A DNA stretch of 22,936 nucleotides, taken from positions 1 through 22,936 of the forward strand of contig DGDN01000116.1 in NCBI GenBank assembly GCA_002385465.1. The letters run 5' to 3'. The notes below the pieces were generated by a model. That model searched no databases. It saw only the letters and a program-made list of their open reading frames with translations, and was not told where the DNA came from. Shown piece after piece: positions 1 through 6,520 of this stretch. A program made the translations under genes and the position numbers. Numbering within the stretch: the first letter of the stretch is position 1; each line of letters opens with the position of its first letter. Source of the stretch: Candidatus Fermentithermobacillaceae bacterium UBA3951 (GTDB lineage Bacteria; Bacillota; Sulfobacillia; Fermentithermobacillales; Fermentithermobacillaceae).

Positions 1-87
1 TCCATGACCTGCGCGGAAGGCATCTGCGGCTCGTGCCTTACAAGCGGTTTTAGAGGCTGCAAGGCCCATCTTCCAGACGGCGTCTAA
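1..87 (+). CDS. [2Fe-2S]-binding protein, C-terminal fragment
   Basis: Frame 1 is open from the window edge to the TAA at 85-87 and gives the last 28 residues of a protein. The fragment has four cysteines spaced C-x4-C-x2-C-x7-C (TCAEGICGSC followed by a fourth Cys eight residues on). This resembles the C-terminal cluster-binding segment of small HcnA/SoxA-like [2Fe-2S] proteins, which end in a C-x4-C-x2-C pattern plus one later Cys. Such proteins are the small electron-transfer subunits of amine, opine or proline-type dehydrogenases and are encoded next to FAD subunits. Here the next gene starts 34 bases downstream and encodes an FAD oxidoreductase, which fits a two-subunit flavoprotein complex. 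The last cysteine spacing is shorter than usual, and most of the protein lies outside the window, so the assignment is tentative. Confidence 0.55.
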   Translation, partial: SMTCAEGICGSCLTSGFRGCKAHLPDGV

Positions 88-121
88 AGGACGCCTAACA
101 CGCTCACGGGAGGTCTCATCC

Positions 122-1426
122 TTGAAGAGATATCACGAAGTGCTTATTGTCGGCGGCGGCTGGGCAGGCGTCTCTGCGGCCATAGCTGCCCGAAAAGCAG
201 GGTGCGACGTCGCCATATGCGAAAGGACCGATATGCTGCTGGGGGCCGGTCTAGTGGGCGGCATCATGAGAAACAACGGGAGGTTCACCGCGGCCGAGGA
301 GGCCATAGCCATGGGCATCGGCGATCTTTTCCACCTTCTGGACAGCATATCCCGTCACAGAAACGTGAGTTTTCCGGGCCACTCCCACGCCAACTTGTAC
401 GATGTGTTCCTCGTGGAGCCGAAAGTCCGAGAGCTCCTGGAGAAAGCCTCCATCCATGTCTACACAGGCAAGAGAATTACCCGCCTTGCGAAAGACGGTA
501 GCCGAATAACCAGGGTCATGTCCGAGGACGGAGACGCTTTCATCGCCGGGGCCTTCGTTGACACCACCGGGTCGTCGGGTCCCCCGGGCCTGTGCCGGCG
601 GTTTGGAAACGGCTGCGTAGCATGCATCCAAAGGTGCCCTGCTTTCGGACCTCGCGTGAGCCTCACGTCGCTTTTCGGGGTCCAAGAATTCATGTCAACG
701 CGGAGGAAAGGAGCCTACGGAGCCATGTCCGGCTCCTGCAAGATAAACAAGGAAACCCTTTCGACCTCTATTCGAGAGGAACTCGATAGAAAAGGAGTTA
801 TCGTGGTCCCCCTCCCTGAGAAACTCAGGAACCCTACCAAACTGGAGACAAAGGTTTGCCAGCAGTACGCCCTGCCCCAATACTCCGATTCACTGGTCGT
901 CTTGGACACCGGACACGCAAAACTCATGTCTCCCTACTTCCCGCTCGATGACCTCCGCTCAGTCGAAGGTTTCGAAGAAACCCGGTATGCAGATCCCCTT
1001 GCGGGAGGGAGAGGGAACTCGGTGAGGCTCACAGCGGTCTCGCCCCGTGACTTCACGTTGAAAGTCACGGGCATAGGCAACCTATTCGTAGGAGGGGAGC
1101 GCGCCGGTGTGTGCGTAGGGCACACCGAAGCCATCGTCACAGGGGCTCTGGCAGGGCGGAACGCCGCCCTTCTCGCCCGGGGAAAACCTCTAACGACGAT
1201 TCCCGACCGCCTCGCCATAGGAGACTTCATCGCCCAGTCGGCGGTTGACTTGACCGGAAAACCGCTACCTCCCGGGAAATACGGTTTGGCCGCTTCCCAT
1301 ACATTCGCGGGTTCCGTCTACTTCGAGCGGATGAAGTCCCTGGGCTTGTACTCGGCCGACCCCGACGAGATCGCCGGGCGAGTGAAGGAATGCGGGGCCG
1401 AAGGCCTGTTCATTACGCCCGAATAA
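122..1426 (+). CDS. FAD-dependent oxidoreductase
   Basis: A 434-residue flavoprotein. The N-terminus has a Rossmann beta-alpha-beta FAD site (VGGGWAGVSAA, residues about 9-20). A mid-protein FAD-contact strand reads FVDTTGSSG (about 145-153), and a C-terminal FAD-binding segment GNLFVGGERAGVCVGHTEA is followed by an alanine-rich helix. This layout matches the broad FAD_oxidored/GidA-like oxidoreductases; the substrate cannot be read from the sequence. A cysteine cluster C158-x6-C165-x2-C168-x3-C172-P sits just after the middle FAD motif and could bind an Fe-S centre, which would let it pass electrons to the upstream [2Fe-2S] protein. The start is TTG at 122 with GGGAGG at 108-113, eight bases upstream. 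It is probably cotranscribed with the preceding gene (34-nt gap). The family is confident and the function is not. Confidence 0.85.
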   Translation: MKRYHEVLIVGGGWAGVSAAIAARKAGCDVAICERTDMLLGAGLVGGIMRNNGRFTAAEEAIAMGIGDLFHLLDSISRHRNVSFPGHSHANLYDVFLVEPKVRELLEKASIHVYTGKRITRLAKDGSRITRVMSEDGDAFIAGAFVDTTGSSGPPGLCRRFGNGCVACIQRCPAFGPRVSLTSLFGVQEFMSTRRKGAYGAMSGSCKINKETLSTSIREELDRKGVIVVPLPEKLRNPTKLETKVCQQYALPQYSDSLVVLDTGHAKLMSPYFPLDDLRSVEGFEETRYADPLAGGRGNSVRLTAVSPRDFTLKVTGIGNLFVGGERAGVCVGHTEAIVTGALAGRNAALLARGKPLTTIPDRLAIGDFIAQSAVDLTGKPLPPGKYGLAASHTFAGSVYFERMKSLGLYSADPDEIAGRVKECGAEGLFITPE

Positions 1427-1463
1427 TACGGTCAAGGCCGGGGAACTCATAGAGATGGCCCAT

Positions 1464-1489
1464 CATGGCTGAGCGAAGACTTGTCGGGG
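1464..1489 (+). repeat. module 1 copy of an internal direct repeat in the candidate ncRNA
   Basis: This 26-base segment matches 1632-1657 at 21 of 26 positions, and four of the five differences are transitions. It contains the linker GAGCGAAG (1471-1478), then RCTTGTC and the 5' arm of hairpin A1. The same order (linker, A hairpin, RGCAAAG linker, B hairpin) recurs in the second copy, so the element looks like an ancient internal duplication. Confidence 0.75.
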
Positions 1490-1631
1490 CTTTGACGGTC
1501 CCGTTAGGTCGAGCAAAGGTAGTCCCGCCCGAGAGAGGCGTGACTGCCGGCGTTAAGGTCGTGTCGCTTTCCTATGCGCAATCCGACTTGCCTTGGCCCG
1601 AAATGTCAACGCAGGTTGAACTGGGAGGCGC

Positions 1632-1657
1632 CACGGCCGAGCGAAGGCTTGTCAGGT
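1632..1657 (+). repeat. module 2 copy of an internal direct repeat in the candidate ncRNA
   Basis: Second copy of the repeat at 1464-1489. It holds GAGCGAAG (1639-1646) and the 5' arm of hairpin A2. Relative to copy 1, the A-helix arm changes from CGGG to CAGG while its partner changes from CCCG (1500-1503) to CCTG (1709-1712). The outer arm changes from GAC to GGC while its partner changes from GTC (1508-1510) to GCC (1717-1719). Confidence 0.75.
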
Positions 1658-1822
1658 TGCCGCATCTCTCTGTGTGGGTTGAAAGATCCTCACAGGCGGA
1701 ATAGGTAGCCTGATGGGCCGGGCAAAGGTTTCACGGCTATGGTCCGATGTCGGTCTGGATCGAAAGACCCAAACAGATGTCAAAGCCGTGGCCGTGAAGC
1801 CGGAGCGAAGGTCATGATGGGC

Positions 1823-4084
1823 TTAGTTGTGCCGGAGGATTCTCAGCCCGTTCAGCGTAACCAGAACTGCCGCGCCCGAGTCAGATAAGACTGCGAGCCA
1901 TAGCGGCAGGAGGCCCGCCATAACCAGCCCTAGAGCAGCCACTTTAATGAGCAATGAAAACGCCACATTCTGGACTATAAGAGAGCGGGCGGCTCTTCCC
2001 AGCCTCAAAGCCCACGGTATCCTGGTGAGATCATCCTTGAGAAGAGCGATGTCGGCCGTTTCCAGCGCGACGTCGGCCCCTCGCCCCATGGCAATGCCTA
2101 CGTCTGCCGCGGCCAAGGAAGGCGCGTCGTTGACTCCGTCTCCCACCATGGCCACAGTACCGTGCTCCGCCTTCATGGAGGCGATAACCTCTTTCTTGTC
2201 CCCCGGTAGGAGTCCCGCCCGGAAAGAACCGAGCCCGGTAGCGGAAGCCACCGCCCTGGCAGTCACCTCTTCGTCTCCCGTCAGCATGGTGGTCACAACA
2301 CCCAAGTCCTTAAGCTTTGAGAGAGCGGAAGCGGACTCAGGCCGGACTTCGTCGGCGAGCCCTATAGCTCCCAGGACCTCCTGCCCGGTCCCTACGAACA
2401 CGGCCGTCTCTCCCCTCTCTCTCATCGAAGCGGCTGTAAGAGCCAGATCTTCCGTGAGAGGGACATCCATGTCTCTAAAGAGCCTCTCGTTACCCACGTA
2501 GACATTGCGGTCGCCGACACGGGCTTTGGCTCCTTTCCCCCTTATGGACACGAAATGCTCCCCGGCCTCAAAGTCAAGCCCCGATTTTTCAGCCTCCGTC
2601 ACTATCGCCCTAGCCAGTGGATGTTCGGACCGGACCTCTACGGATGCAGCCATGGCAAGAATATCTTGAGTCGAAAAATCCCGGCCAGCCTTGGGGACCA
2701 CTTCGCTCAACACAATCCGGCCTTTGGTCAAGGTGCCCGTCTTGTCGAAGGCCACCGCCCTGACTTTGCCCAGGTCCTCGAGGTGAATCCCGCCCTTTAC
2801 GAGGACGCCGAACCTCGCTGCCCTGGCTATGGCCGCAACGACTGTAACCGGTGTTGAAATGACCAAAGAACAGGGGCAAGAGACAATAAGCACGGTGAGC
2901 CCCCGGTAGATCCAGGGCTGGAACCTCTCTCTCAAGACAAGAGGCACGCCCAGCGCCACCGCCAGCGACAGGAGGACCATGGCAGGTGTCCAGTACCTCG
3001 CGAACACATCGACCATCCTCTGGGACTTCGCCTTCTTGGCCTGGGCCTCTTGGACCATTGAGACTATCCTTGCAACGGTGGTGTCTTCGGCGGTGCGCTC
3101 AGCCCGTATCTCCAAAGCTCCTTCGCCGTTTAGACTGCCTGCGAAAACCTGTTGGCCCGGGCTCTTATCTACCGGCAACGACTCCCCGGTCAAAGAAGAC
3201 TCGTCCACGCTGGACTCTCCGACCATGACGTAACCGTCTGCAGGTATCATCTCGCCCGGCAATACCACCACGATATCGCCCGGGGATATGGACGCGGCAT
3301 CCACTTCCAATAGGGCCTCACCGCGCTTCACGCGGGCGGTACGCGGGCTCAGGTCCATGAGGGCCTGTATCGAATCGCGAGCCCTCTCGCTTGCTTTTTC
3401 CTCCAGGTATTCTCCCACGGAGAACAGTGTGAGGACGGCGGCAGCCTCGGCATATTCGCCGAGGAGCAGTGCCCCGGCACCTGCGATGGTGGTGAGCAAG
3501 TTGATGTCGGTCCCGCCTCCACTTAGAAGGGCACGGACCCCGGCCCTCCCGACGGGAAAACCCGCAATAACGGCGGCCAAAGTGAGGGGCAGCCAGTACC
3601 ACGCAGCACCCAAGCGTTGTGCTATGAGCCCCACGGCTATTCCGACGGCGCCTAAGAGCGGCGCCCACATCCCTCCGCCGTGGTCGTGGGAATGATGGTG
3701 ATGTTCATGACCGTGGTGCGAATGCTCATGATGTAGGAGACCCGGATGAGAACCGGCGGGTTCGGCGTCATGCTTGTGGGAGTGACCGTTCTCCTCATGA
3801 TGCTCGTGGGTACACCCGGCGCCTTTCGCCCGGTAGCCCAGACGGCCTACTTTCGCCAAGATCGCTCCTGCGTCTACCTCTCCCAGGTGATACTTGACCC
3901 TCAGGAGCCCCGACGGAAAGCCTACTGTTGCTCTCCGTACTCCCGGTAGCGTGGATACGGCCTTTTCAACTCGTGCCGCGCAATCGGGGCAATGGAGCCC
4001 CTCCAGCATCCACTCGCCGGTTACCTCTGTCACACGATCCTGCGTTTCGTCCTTCCGGCCTTCTATGTCCTCCGAAATGCCCAC
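1823..4084 (-). CDS. cadA: Zn2+/Cd2+/Pb2+-translocating P1B-type ATPase
   Basis: A 753-residue heavy-metal efflux ATPase of the inner membrane. In order it has an HMA domain with CPDC (residues 32-35), a histidine-rich stretch (about 92-136) and transmembrane helices. The actuator motif TGES is at 299-302 and the membrane metal-site motif CPC at 403-405. The phosphorylation site is DKTGT with Asp447, followed by the SEHPLA nucleotide-domain motif (His488-Pro489) and GDGVND at 648-653. Lys714 and Asp735 (SDSGAAVLVT) occupy the places of the conserved ZntA residues that define the Zn/Cd/Pb subgroup; CPC plus these residues argue against a copper pump. The start is GTG with GGAGG seven bases upstream. 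It lies 79 bases downstream of the cadC-like repressor on the same strand, so metal-induced coexpression is likely. The long His-rich linker is more extensive than in typical CadA and may act as a zinc buffer or sensor. Confidence 0.95.
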   Translation of the reverse strand: MGISEDIEGRKDETQDRVTEVTGEWMLEGLHCPDCAARVEKAVSTLPGVRRATVGFPSGLLRVKYHLGEVDAGAILAKVGRLGYRAKGAGCTHEHHEENGHSHKHDAEPAGSHPGLLHHEHSHHGHEHHHHSHDHGGGMWAPLLGAVGIAVGLIAQRLGAAWYWLPLTLAAVIAGFPVGRAGVRALLSGGGTDINLLTTIAGAGALLLGEYAEAAAVLTLFSVGEYLEEKASERARDSIQALMDLSPRTARVKRGEALLEVDAASISPGDIVVVLPGEMIPADGYVMVGESSVDESSLTGESLPVDKSPGQQVFAGSLNGEGALEIRAERTAEDTTVARIVSMVQEAQAKKAKSQRMVDVFARYWTPAMVLLSLAVALGVPLVLRERFQPWIYRGLTVLIVSCPCSLVISTPVTVVAAIARAARFGVLVKGGIHLEDLGKVRAVAFDKTGTLTKGRIVLSEVVPKAGRDFSTQDILAMAASVEVRSEHPLARAIVTEAEKSGLDFEAGEHFVSIRGKGAKARVGDRNVYVGNERLFRDMDVPLTEDLALTAASMRERGETAVFVGTGQEVLGAIGLADEVRPESASALSKLKDLGVVTTMLTGDEEVTARAVASATGLGSFRAGLLPGDKKEVIASMKAEHGTVAMVGDGVNDAPSLAAADVGIAMGRGADVALETADIALLKDDLTRIPWALRLGRAARSLIVQNVAFSLLIKVAALGLVMAGLLPLWLAVLSDSGAAVLVTLNGLRILRHN

Positions 4085-4163
4085 CCGGATTCCTCCGTTC
4101 CCTAAGAGCTTTTCCAGGGTGGGATAGGGCTTGCCTGCTTCTTACATACGGTACCGGCCGTTT

Positions 4164-4529
4164 CTAACTGTGCCCGGCGTGTTTAAACGCTTCCGACATG
4201 AGGGCTTCCACGTGGTCGTCGTCAAGCGAGTACACCACCTTGCGACCTTCCTTGGTGGCCTTCACGAGGCGCATGGCCCTCAATAGCCGGAGGTGATGGG
4301 ATACGTTGGATACCGAGCTATCTAAGATCGTCGCCAGGTCATGCACGCACCAGCGGCCTTTCCACAGAAGGTAGAGTATGGACAGCCTGGTGCTCTCGCC
4401 CATCGCCTTAAAGAGCTCGGCTACGTATCCCATATCGGGTAACGACGCCTTGGCCTCCTCGACCGACCGGAAGTCAACTTCATGGGCCTCACACAGATCT
4501 TCTCGCTCCAATTCCGGTTCGCAGGACAA
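4164..4529 (-). CDS. cadC: ArsR/SmtB-family metal-sensing repressor (CadC-like)
   Basis: A 121-residue winged-helix repressor. It has the core ArsR fold (FKAMGESTRLSILYLL), a recognition helix (VSNVSHHLRLLRAM) and a beta-wing (VKATKEGRKVVYSL). The N-terminus carries Cys (SCEPE, DLCEAH) and there is a WCVHDLA segment, as in the thiolate metal site of CadC. The C-terminal helix has Asp/His residues in the pattern of the alpha5 zinc site (DDDHVEALMSEAFKHAGHS). When metal binds, it should release DNA and allow cadA expression. I place the start at TTG 4529 because GGAAGGGGG lies eight bases upstream and the product then begins like CadC. The upstream in-frame GTG at 4574 has no ribosome binding site and sits almost at the predicted transcription start. 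The gene precedes cadA on the same strand. Confidence 0.9.
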   Translation of the reverse strand: MSCEPELEREDLCEAHEVDFRSVEEAKASLPDMGYVAELFKAMGESTRLSILYLLWKGRWCVHDLATILDSSVSNVSHHLRLLRAMRLVKATKEGRKVVYSLDDDHVEALMSEAFKHAGHS

Positions 4530-4583
4530 AGCCGCATCCCCCTTCCATGTGACAACGGCAGCCGCGGTTGTCACATGTATGTA

Positions 4584-4597
4584 TGATCATATATTCA
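4584..4597 (-). promoter_or_regulatory. probable SmtB/CadC-type operator overlapping the cadC promoter
   Basis: The sequence TGATCATATATTCA matches the TGAA-N6-TTCA core of SmtB/CzrA-type operators at seven of eight arm positions. It contains the perfect palindrome TATGATCATA (4582-4591). On the - strand, TATGAT (4586-4591) is a good -10 hexamer, so a bound repressor would cover the promoter; no strong -35 is seen. The site is 10 bases from the in-frame GTG and about 55 bases from the favoured TTG start of cadC. The AT-rich patch stands out in GC-rich surroundings. Confidence 0.6.
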
Positions 4598-4686
4598 AAT
4601 ATCGTGGAATGAAACCCTTTGTGGGCGTCAGAGAGACTGTTTTGATCTCCCTCCAAACCGGAAATCCGCACCCGGCCGAAGAAGCC

Positions 4687-6333
4687 TCACCGGCCGTTAT
4701 GGGTAGCCTCGGCCATGACCGTACCGGAGAGACACGCTTTGAAAATGTGGTCCGCTATTCTTTCGAGGTAGTTTACGACGTCGAGGAAAATGAGCCCCGC
4801 CTCCAGAGAGCAGCGCCCCTCTTCCAGCCTGCGCGCGTGGCCCGCTTGCACTTCCCGGCTCATATCGTCAAGGGTGTTCTCCAGGGACTCGACTTCCTTT
4901 ATATGGGAGCCGTCTGTCCTCTTCAGCGAGTCTATGGTCAGATCAAACATCGTCCCTATGACCTCATGCATCCTCTTTAGGTCCGAAAGGGCCTCCTCAC
5001 TGAAAACAAGCCCGCCGTCTATCTTCTCCTCGGCGAGAGCCACGATGCTCAAGGCATGGTCTCCGATACGTTCGGCGTTGTTTATGCCGGATATCATGGC
5101 CGGCACCGCTCGAGACTGTTTGTCGGAGAGCGGATGCTTCGAGAGGTCGACGATGTACATGGTTACCTGACGCTGGAGAGTGTTCAAGGTGTCCTCATCT
5201 TTGCGTGCCTTCTCAAGGAGCCTTTCGTCATTCTCGCGGAAGGCATTCATGACTTCCTCCAGCATCCTTCTTGCGATGTCTGTCACGCGCGCCATCTCCG
5301 AGGCAACAGCCTTAATGGCGGCCGTCGGATTATCAAGAAGGAGCCTGTCAAGGTATACCGGAGTGTCTTCCGTCTCGCCCTTGTTCCTTATGATGAGTTC
5401 CAAAAACCTCACGTACTGCTTGGTGAAGGGCAGGAAGACAACCGCGCTTAGCACGTTGAAAAGCGTATGGGAGTTGGCGATCTGAGCGGCTATCCCTCCG
5501 CTCGGGTTGAAGCTGTCGGTAAACACCACTATGGACTTTAGGAACAGGGGTAGAAGGAGCGCTGCCAAGATCACGCCGATGATGTTATAGAGGGTGTGGG
5601 CCCACGCTGTGCGCCGGGCCGAAGTGTTGCCCGTGAGAGAAGCCATCTGGGCTGTAATACAGGTACCTATATTGTCCCCGAGCATGATGCAGACCGCCGA
5701 CTTGAGGTCGAGGAGGCCTGCCTGGCCCAAGATCATGACGAGACCTACGGTAGCCGCGCTTGAGTGTACCATGGCTGTGGCGGCGGCGCCGAGGACGATG
5801 GCTATCACCGGGTTTGACGCGTACTCCTCAAAAAAGCGTCTCAGCAAGGCGCTCTGCTGCATGAGGGGAATTCCGGAGTTCAGGATCTTAAGCCCTAGGA
5901 ACATGACGCCGAACCCCATTACGGCGTTTCCAACATATTTGAGTTTCCTCTGACCGAAATAGCTGATGGCGAAACCGAGTCCAATGACCGGCAAGGCTAT
6001 GTCGGTGAGTTTGAAGTGGAAACTGAACGCCATGAGCTGGGCGGTGATGGTAGTACCGATATTGGCTCCGTAGATGATACCTACGGCTTGAGGGAGCTTC
6101 ATGAGCCCTGCGTTTACGAAACCGACCGTGAGAACGGTAACCGCAGTGCTGCTCTGGACCAGCGCTGTGATGAACGTGCCCACCAAAAAAGCGCTCCAGA
6201 CCCTGCCGGTCAGGACCGACAGGATTTTCCGCATCATATCGCCCGACGCCTTTTCGAGCCCTTCCCCCATCTTGTCTACCCCGTACATGAGAAGGGCCGT
6301 ACCACCTATCAAGCCGAATACGAGTTCCTGCAT
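4687..6333 (-). CDS. Na+/phosphate cotransporter family protein with PhoU-like C-terminus
   Basis: A 548-residue membrane transporter of the NptA/YjbB type. Two Na/Pi-cotransporter repeats are visible. The first has QSSTAV (60-65) and GANIGTT (89-95); the second has HSSAAT (190-195) and GDNIGTC (219-225). These repeated QSS and NIGT motifs form the substrate and sodium sites in this family. Hydrophobic segments run to about residue 310. From about 335 to 535 the sequence is soluble and helical, resembling the PhoU-like four-helix domain often fused to bacterial members. The role is sodium-driven phosphate uptake or export. The ATG at 6333 has GGAGGAG just upstream. It is on the same strand as cadC and cadA, but the 157-base gap with the cadC operator suggests separate control. 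No adjacent pho regulator is present. Confidence 0.92.
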   Translation of the reverse strand: MQELVFGLIGGTALLMYGVDKMGEGLEKASGDMMRKILSVLTGRVWSAFLVGTFITALVQSSTAVTVLTVGFVNAGLMKLPQAVGIIYGANIGTTITAQLMAFSFHFKLTDIALPVIGLGFAISYFGQRKLKYVGNAVMGFGVMFLGLKILNSGIPLMQQSALLRRFFEEYASNPVIAIVLGAAATAMVHSSAATVGLVMILGQAGLLDLKSAVCIMLGDNIGTCITAQMASLTGNTSARRTAWAHTLYNIIGVILAALLLPLFLKSIVVFTDSFNPSGGIAAQIANSHTLFNVLSAVVFLPFTKQYVRFLELIIRNKGETEDTPVYLDRLLLDNPTAAIKAVASEMARVTDIARRMLEEVMNAFRENDERLLEKARKDEDTLNTLQRQVTMYIVDLSKHPLSDKQSRAVPAMISGINNAERIGDHALSIVALAEEKIDGGLVFSEEALSDLKRMHEVIGTMFDLTIDSLKRTDGSHIKEVESLENTLDDMSREVQAGHARRLEEGRCSLEAGLIFLDVVNYLERIADHIFKACLSGTVMAEATHNGR

Positions 6334-6520
6334 TTGCTCCTCCTAGGCCCATAAGTTAAGCCGCTCTCGCCCTTATACTGAATACCACAATGAAACGCGG
6401 TTTTCCTTTGGTTCTTCTAGGAATCTGTGAAGGTACTCACGCAAGGATCCACGAACTTTCATGACCGTGCAGGAAGCATTCCGTAATAGTCTGATTCTTA
6501 CGGTCGAGGAGGAATCACCC

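Larger units (their letters stand above)
1458..1822 (+). ncRNA. candidate large structured non-coding RNA
   Basis: This gap of nearly 400 bases between convergent genes has no convincing ORF but folds extensively. Bases 1458-1469 pair with 1811-1822 (12 bp, one G-U) and close the element. Inside, A1 pairs 1478-1480 and 1485-1490 with 1508-1510 and 1498-1503. B1 pairs 1518-1524 with 1542-1548 and 1526-1529 with 1537-1540. C pairs 1555-1558 with 1591-1594 and 1563-1566 with 1584-1587. A2 pairs 1646-1648 with 1717-1719 and 1653-1661 with 1704-1712, capped by 1670-1674 with 1691-1695. B2 pairs 1727-1737 with 1791-1801 (11 bp), capped by 1752-1756 with 1765-1769. The helices are joined by near-identical 8-nt linkers (RRGCRAAG). 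All six wobble pairs counted in the closing, A, B1 and B2 helices are G-U on the + strand and would be A-C mismatches on the other, which sets the strand. I see no promoter or U-rich terminator, so it may be processed from the upstream flavoprotein transcript. I do not recognise the class; it lacks the RNase P, tmRNA and SRP signatures I know. Confidence 0.7.

Noticed and set aside
1464..1657. Repeats of GAGCGAAG as a CRISPR array
   Set aside because: The repeats are too short, unevenly spaced and embedded in paired structure, with no cas genes in the window.
1465..1704. A 79-codon open frame on the + strand inside the structured gap
   Set aside because: Its two AERRLV segments are just the translation of the RNA-level repeat. 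It starts within the closing helix, lacks a ribosome site and looks like no protein family. The structural evidence explains the sequence better.
1458..1822. MITE-like mobile element with 12-bp terminal inverted repeats
   Set aside because: No target-site duplication is visible at the ends. The wobble pattern is strand-specific, and the internal copies show compensatory changes, which a simple MITE does not need. Not fully excluded: a genome-wide copy count would decide.
1458..1822. RNase P RNA, tmRNA, large SRP RNA or a c-di-GMP riboswitch
   Set aside because: The conserved GAGGAAAGTC region of RNase P, a tRNA-like end with a tag frame, and the SRP helix 8 signature were not found. The GGGCAAAGG motif only superficially recalls the c-di-GMP-I core.
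6334..6520. Shared promoter region between the phosphate transporter and the S9 peptidase
   Set aside because: TATAAG- and TATACT-like strings occur, but none has a -35 at proper spacing, so I do not call promoters there.
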